Source of the DNA: Prorocentrum cordatum
Lineage: Eukaryota > Sar > Dinophyceae > Prorocentrales > Prorocentraceae
Direction of reading: 5' to 3'
Assembly (NCBI GenBank): GCA_963575745.1
Contig: CAUYUJ010004570.1
Coordinates: forward strand, 1 to 45,000
Length of the DNA stretch: 45,000 nucleotides
Positions 42,725 to 45,000 of the stretch are shown here, in pieces. The notes beneath the pieces were generated by a model that saw only the letters and a list, made by a program, of their open reading frames with translations, searched no databases and was not told the origin of the DNA. Positions within the stretch are counted from its first letter, which is position 1. Every line of letters begins with the position of its first letter. A program made the position numbers and the translations under genes.

Positions 42725-43048
42725 TCAGGCCGCCTTCTCGTAGAAGAAGAGGTACGTGTGGCCCGGGATGCGGCCCCGCACGAACCTCTCGGACTCCCTC
42801 GCAGAGGCGCGCCTGACGACGCGGTCGCTGCACAGGTACCAGTGCCCTGCGCGGACCACGAAGGCAACGTAGTGGCCACTCCGCGCCGCCCTCCCCTCGT
42901 GCGTGACCACCGCGCGCAGCATGTAGGCAACGCCCGGCAGGCGCAGGACGGCGTCGGGCGCCACGCCGTGCGGCTCCAGCTGGCCCCTGGCGCCCCAGCG
43001 GAGGAGGTGGAGAACGAGGATAGCCGGCCACAGCGAGATGTTCGACAC
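42725..43048 (-). CDS. Ubiquitin-specific protease (USP/UCH), final exon
   Basis: A 324-bp, phase-0 exon encoding the last 107 residues of a USP-type deubiquitinase, a cysteine protease that removes ubiquitin from substrates. WPAILVLHLLRW (residues 7-18) matches the family 'P.iLvlhLkRF'. AYMLRAVVTHEGRAARSGHY followed by VAFVVRAGHWYL gives the His box with His59. Asp75 (CSDRVV) fits the third catalytic residue. HTYLFFYEKAA ends the domain in the usual 'Y.LfY.k' way, at TGA 42727-42725. The acceptor is CAAAG|GTGTCG. The Cys box must lie in upstream exons beyond the window. The gene is on the same strand as, and upstream of, the channel gene. Confidence 0.85.
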   Translation of the reverse strand: MSNISLWPAILVLHLLRWGARGQLEPHGVAPDAVLRLPGVAYMLRAVVTHEGRAARSGHYVAFVVRAGHWYLCSDRVVRRASARESERFVRGRIPGHTYLFFYEKAA

Positions 43049-43419
43049 CTTTGCTGGGCTGTCCGCCGCAAGACCGCGTGCCACACACTGAGGCGCAGGG
43101 AGATTTGGTGGAAAGCAGGCAGCAGCACGCGCAAGCGGCTTGAGGTCGGCCAGGGCCGGGACCGGGGCCGTGGCTCGTTGTCTGAATATAGTCTGTCTCC
43201 CCTGTATGAATGTGGGCCTCTTCTCAGAACGTAAATCGGCTTGGGTAGAGAATCGGAGTCGAGGGCGCCGCGTCCAGAAGGTCTGAGGGGTGGTAGGGGT
43301 GGAGGTCTGCGAGCGAGGGCCCTCCTCCTCGCTCTCCCCCTTCCAACCTGCGAACACGTGCGCGTGTCATGCCATAAAACACACTCTCCAACACTGCCCG
43401 TGCGTCGCCTCTCCTCTCC

Positions 43420-43610
43420 CGAGTGCGCTCCCAGGCGCTCCCAAGCGCTCTCCCGGATGTTCCCTGGCGCTCCCAAGCGCTTCCCAGGCGCTCCCCGGCG
43501 CTCCCAGGCGCTCCCAGGTCCTCAACCCAAGCGCTCCCAAGCGCTCCCAGGCGCTCCCAGGCGCTCCTCGGTGCTCCCAGGCGCTCCCCGGCGCTCCCAA
43601 GCGCTCGCGC
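43420..43610. repeat. GGCGCTCCCA decamer array, left block
   Basis: Roughly 19 tandem units of GGCGCTCCCA and close variants (AGCGCTCCCA, GGCGCTCCCC) with an exact 10-bp step in most places. Confidence 0.9.
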
Positions 43611-44025
43611 GTCGAAATGTCTGTCACATAAAGAAATGTTTTGTCGAAATGTCTACGACATCAAGGAGACGTCAGCCCGTCGAAATGTCTGCGACCGTAG
43701 GGGGTGCTGGGGCGTCGAAATGTCTACCACATCAAGAAATCCGTTGCCGTCGAAATGTCTGCGTCGTCTTCGAGAGTGAGGCGGGCCGAAATGCCTGCGC
43801 CTCGCATGTCTTCTGCGTAGACGCTTCGACGATCGAAACGTCGAAATGTCTACGGTGTCTTCGAGGCTCGATTCGTCGAAATGTCTACGACAACAAGACT
43901 GCCTTTGTCGAAACGTCTGCGGGGCAGGTCCGGCCACCAGGACCCCTTCGTTTCGACATTCCTATTGTTCTAATGTCGCAGACATTTCGACATTCTGACC
44001 CCGCTACTGTCGTAAACATTTCGAC
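43611..44025. repeat. Regularly spaced GTCGAAATGTCT array
   Basis: Nine direct copies of GTCGAAATGTCT(A/G)CG or one- to two-base variants start at 43611, 43643, 43679, 43714, 43749, 43785, 43840, 43875 and 43907, mostly 32-36 bp apart with dissimilar DNA between. Three inverted or partial copies (AGACATTTCGAC at 43980; ACATTTCGAC at 44016; TTTCGACATT at 43951) close the array. Confidence 0.85.
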
Positions 44026-44061
44026 GGGCGGAGGCGCGCCCCCGGTCCCGGCCCGCGATCC

Positions 44062-44270
44062 CAGGCGCTCCAGGACGCTCCCAGACGCTCCCAGGCGCTC
44101 TCAGGGCGCTCCCAGGCGCTCCCAGGCGCTCCCGGGCGCTCCCAGGCGCTCCCCGGCGCTCTCGGGCGCTCCTAGGCGCTCCCAGACGCTCCCAAGCGTT
44201 TCCCAAGCGCTTCCAGGCGTTCCCAGGCGCTCCCAAGCGCTCCCAAGCGTTCCCAGGCGCTCCCAAGAGG
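44062..44270. repeat. GGCGCTCCCA decamer array, right block
   Basis: The same decamer family and the same orientation as 43420-43610, with GGCGTTCCCA and AGCGCTTCCA variants. Confidence 0.9.
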
Positions 44271-44499
44271 CGCCACGCCGGGCGTGGGCCGCGGCCGCAG
44301 CGGGCGCGGGGGCGAGGCCGAAGGCGCCGTCTTTGGATCGCGGCATCGGCAACCCGAAATCTTGCCATCGCGACGCGAATCCCACGTGTTTTACGAGAGA
44401 TCGTAGCGAAGCCGACTGGCGGGAACCAATTAACACCGCTGCAAGGTCCGCAGACGCTAATACGTTGTGTAAACCCTGATCGGCGGCGAGCGAGGGGGG

Positions 44500-44610
44500 G
44501 AATTGAGAAGTGGAAGGCCTTCTCAGAAGGCCCAGAAGTTCCCCGGGCTTCTGAGAAGCTTTCTGAGCCTTCCCCGAAGGCACAGAGAACCTCTCAGAAA
44601 GCCCGTCCCC
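44500..44610. repeat. CT/GA-rich dispersed repeat, copy 2
   Basis: GGCCTTCTCAGAAGGCCCAG, CCGGGCTTCTGAGAAGCTTT and GAGCCTTCCCCGAAGGCACA. Internal short palindromes (CTTCTGAGAAG, CCTTCTCAGAAGG) are perfect here, more so than in the 17540-17650 copy. Confidence 0.55.
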
Positions 44611-45000
44611 CTCCTGGCGGGGGAGGGGGGAGCAAGCAGATTTTGAGCAGGGACGGCCGTCCCAGCATTCCTATAGGCCTACCACGACATGTTCTTAGAA
44701 CACGGAATGTTCTAAGAGCGAAACCAATATTCTCAGCACATACAACCCACTCAAACCAACAAGACTCAGCCAGAAATGCTCTAAGAACAGTTCGTGCAAA
44801 CCAGAAGAGGCTCTTATAATATTCTCTTTGGTGGGACTATAGGTAAGCCAAGACGCTGCGCCAGTGCTCGACGCCGATACGGTAGATTTCGTGTGACGTC
44901 GGCGCGCGCAAAGGTTTTTGACACCGCGTCGATCGTTCAACATTTGACCGATCGCGGCCCCGATCGCTTAAGATTGAATTCCATGGGGCCCAGTGGCGTC
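44611..45000. other. No gene recognised at right edge
   Basis: AT-richer unique DNA with a small palindromic pair (GTTCTTAGAAC at 44692-44702 and TGTTCTAAGAGC nearby). It would lie in an intron of, or upstream of, the USP gene. Confidence 0.35.

Noticed and set aside
43611-44025. CRISPR array
   Set aside because: Spacing is CRISPR-like, but the conserved core is only 12-17 nt and varies, copies are inverted at one end, no cas gene is present and the DNA is eukaryotic nuclear.
44695-44943. 82-codon minus-strand frame with a hydrophobic end
   Set aside because: No domain recognised and no supporting context; probably chance.

Overview
The window is nuclear DNA of a dinoflagellate, most likely a core photosynthetic type. 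The strongest evidence is a perfect 22-nt dinoflagellate spliced-leader (DinoSL) sequence on the minus strand at 29515-29494. Supporting evidence is low gene density, small exons split by large introns, GC-AG as well as GT-AG introns, GC-rich unique DNA, very long trinucleotide microsatellites, and retroelement relics of families common in dinoflagellate genomes. Most long open frames here are products of GC richness or triplet repeats and are not genes.

Two host genes are supported, both on the minus strand. (1) An OSCA/TMEM63/CSC1 (DUF221) osmosensitive calcium-permeable channel has seven recognisable exons: 31430-31170, 30813-30694, 17525-17256, 17090-16737, 16176-15938, 15783-15673 and 15543-14916 (stop). 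All junction phases agree and give about 660 residues. The N-terminal TM0 exon was not found. (2) The last exon of a ubiquitin-specific protease (USP) lies at 43048-42725, upstream of the channel gene and on the same strand.

Layout. 1-3260: CCT microsatellite, degenerate short repeats, a 1.2-kb array with a 10-bp period. 3262-3430: a dispersed copy of the element that forms channel intron 5. 3431-11300: GC-rich DNA with a decayed reverse-transcriptase relic at 7484-7077. 11300-14900: palindromic and GATGCATCGG-type repeats, a 169-bp duplication, then the channel 3' region. 14916-31430: the channel gene. Its second intron is 13.2 kb and holds (CCT)n and (TAG)n tracts and degenerate triplet DNA. 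Inside that intron lies a 7.4-kb decayed LINE-like retrotransposon (ORF1, endonuclease, RT, zinc knuckle, RNase H) in the same orientation, with the DinoSL at its 5' end. 31.7-41.06 kb: a repeat domain of 10/11-bp CCAAGACGGC-type units arranged in about 390-bp and 2.4-2.7-kb higher-order units with strong hairpins, plus a 90-bp satellite and a second LINE tail. 42.7-45 kb: the USP exon, then two GGCGCTCCCA decamer arrays flanking a regularly spaced GTCGAAATGTCT array.

The most interesting theme is introner-like elements. Channel intron 3 is almost entirely a short element with 42-bp terminal inverted repeats, flanked by an AAGGT duplication that supplies the splice sites. Intron 5 is a member of a dispersed family with a second, unspliceable copy elsewhere in the window. 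Intron 1 contains a perfect 27-bp inverted repeat. Together with an SL-capped retrotransposon, this shows introns and retroposed RNA reshaping one gene.
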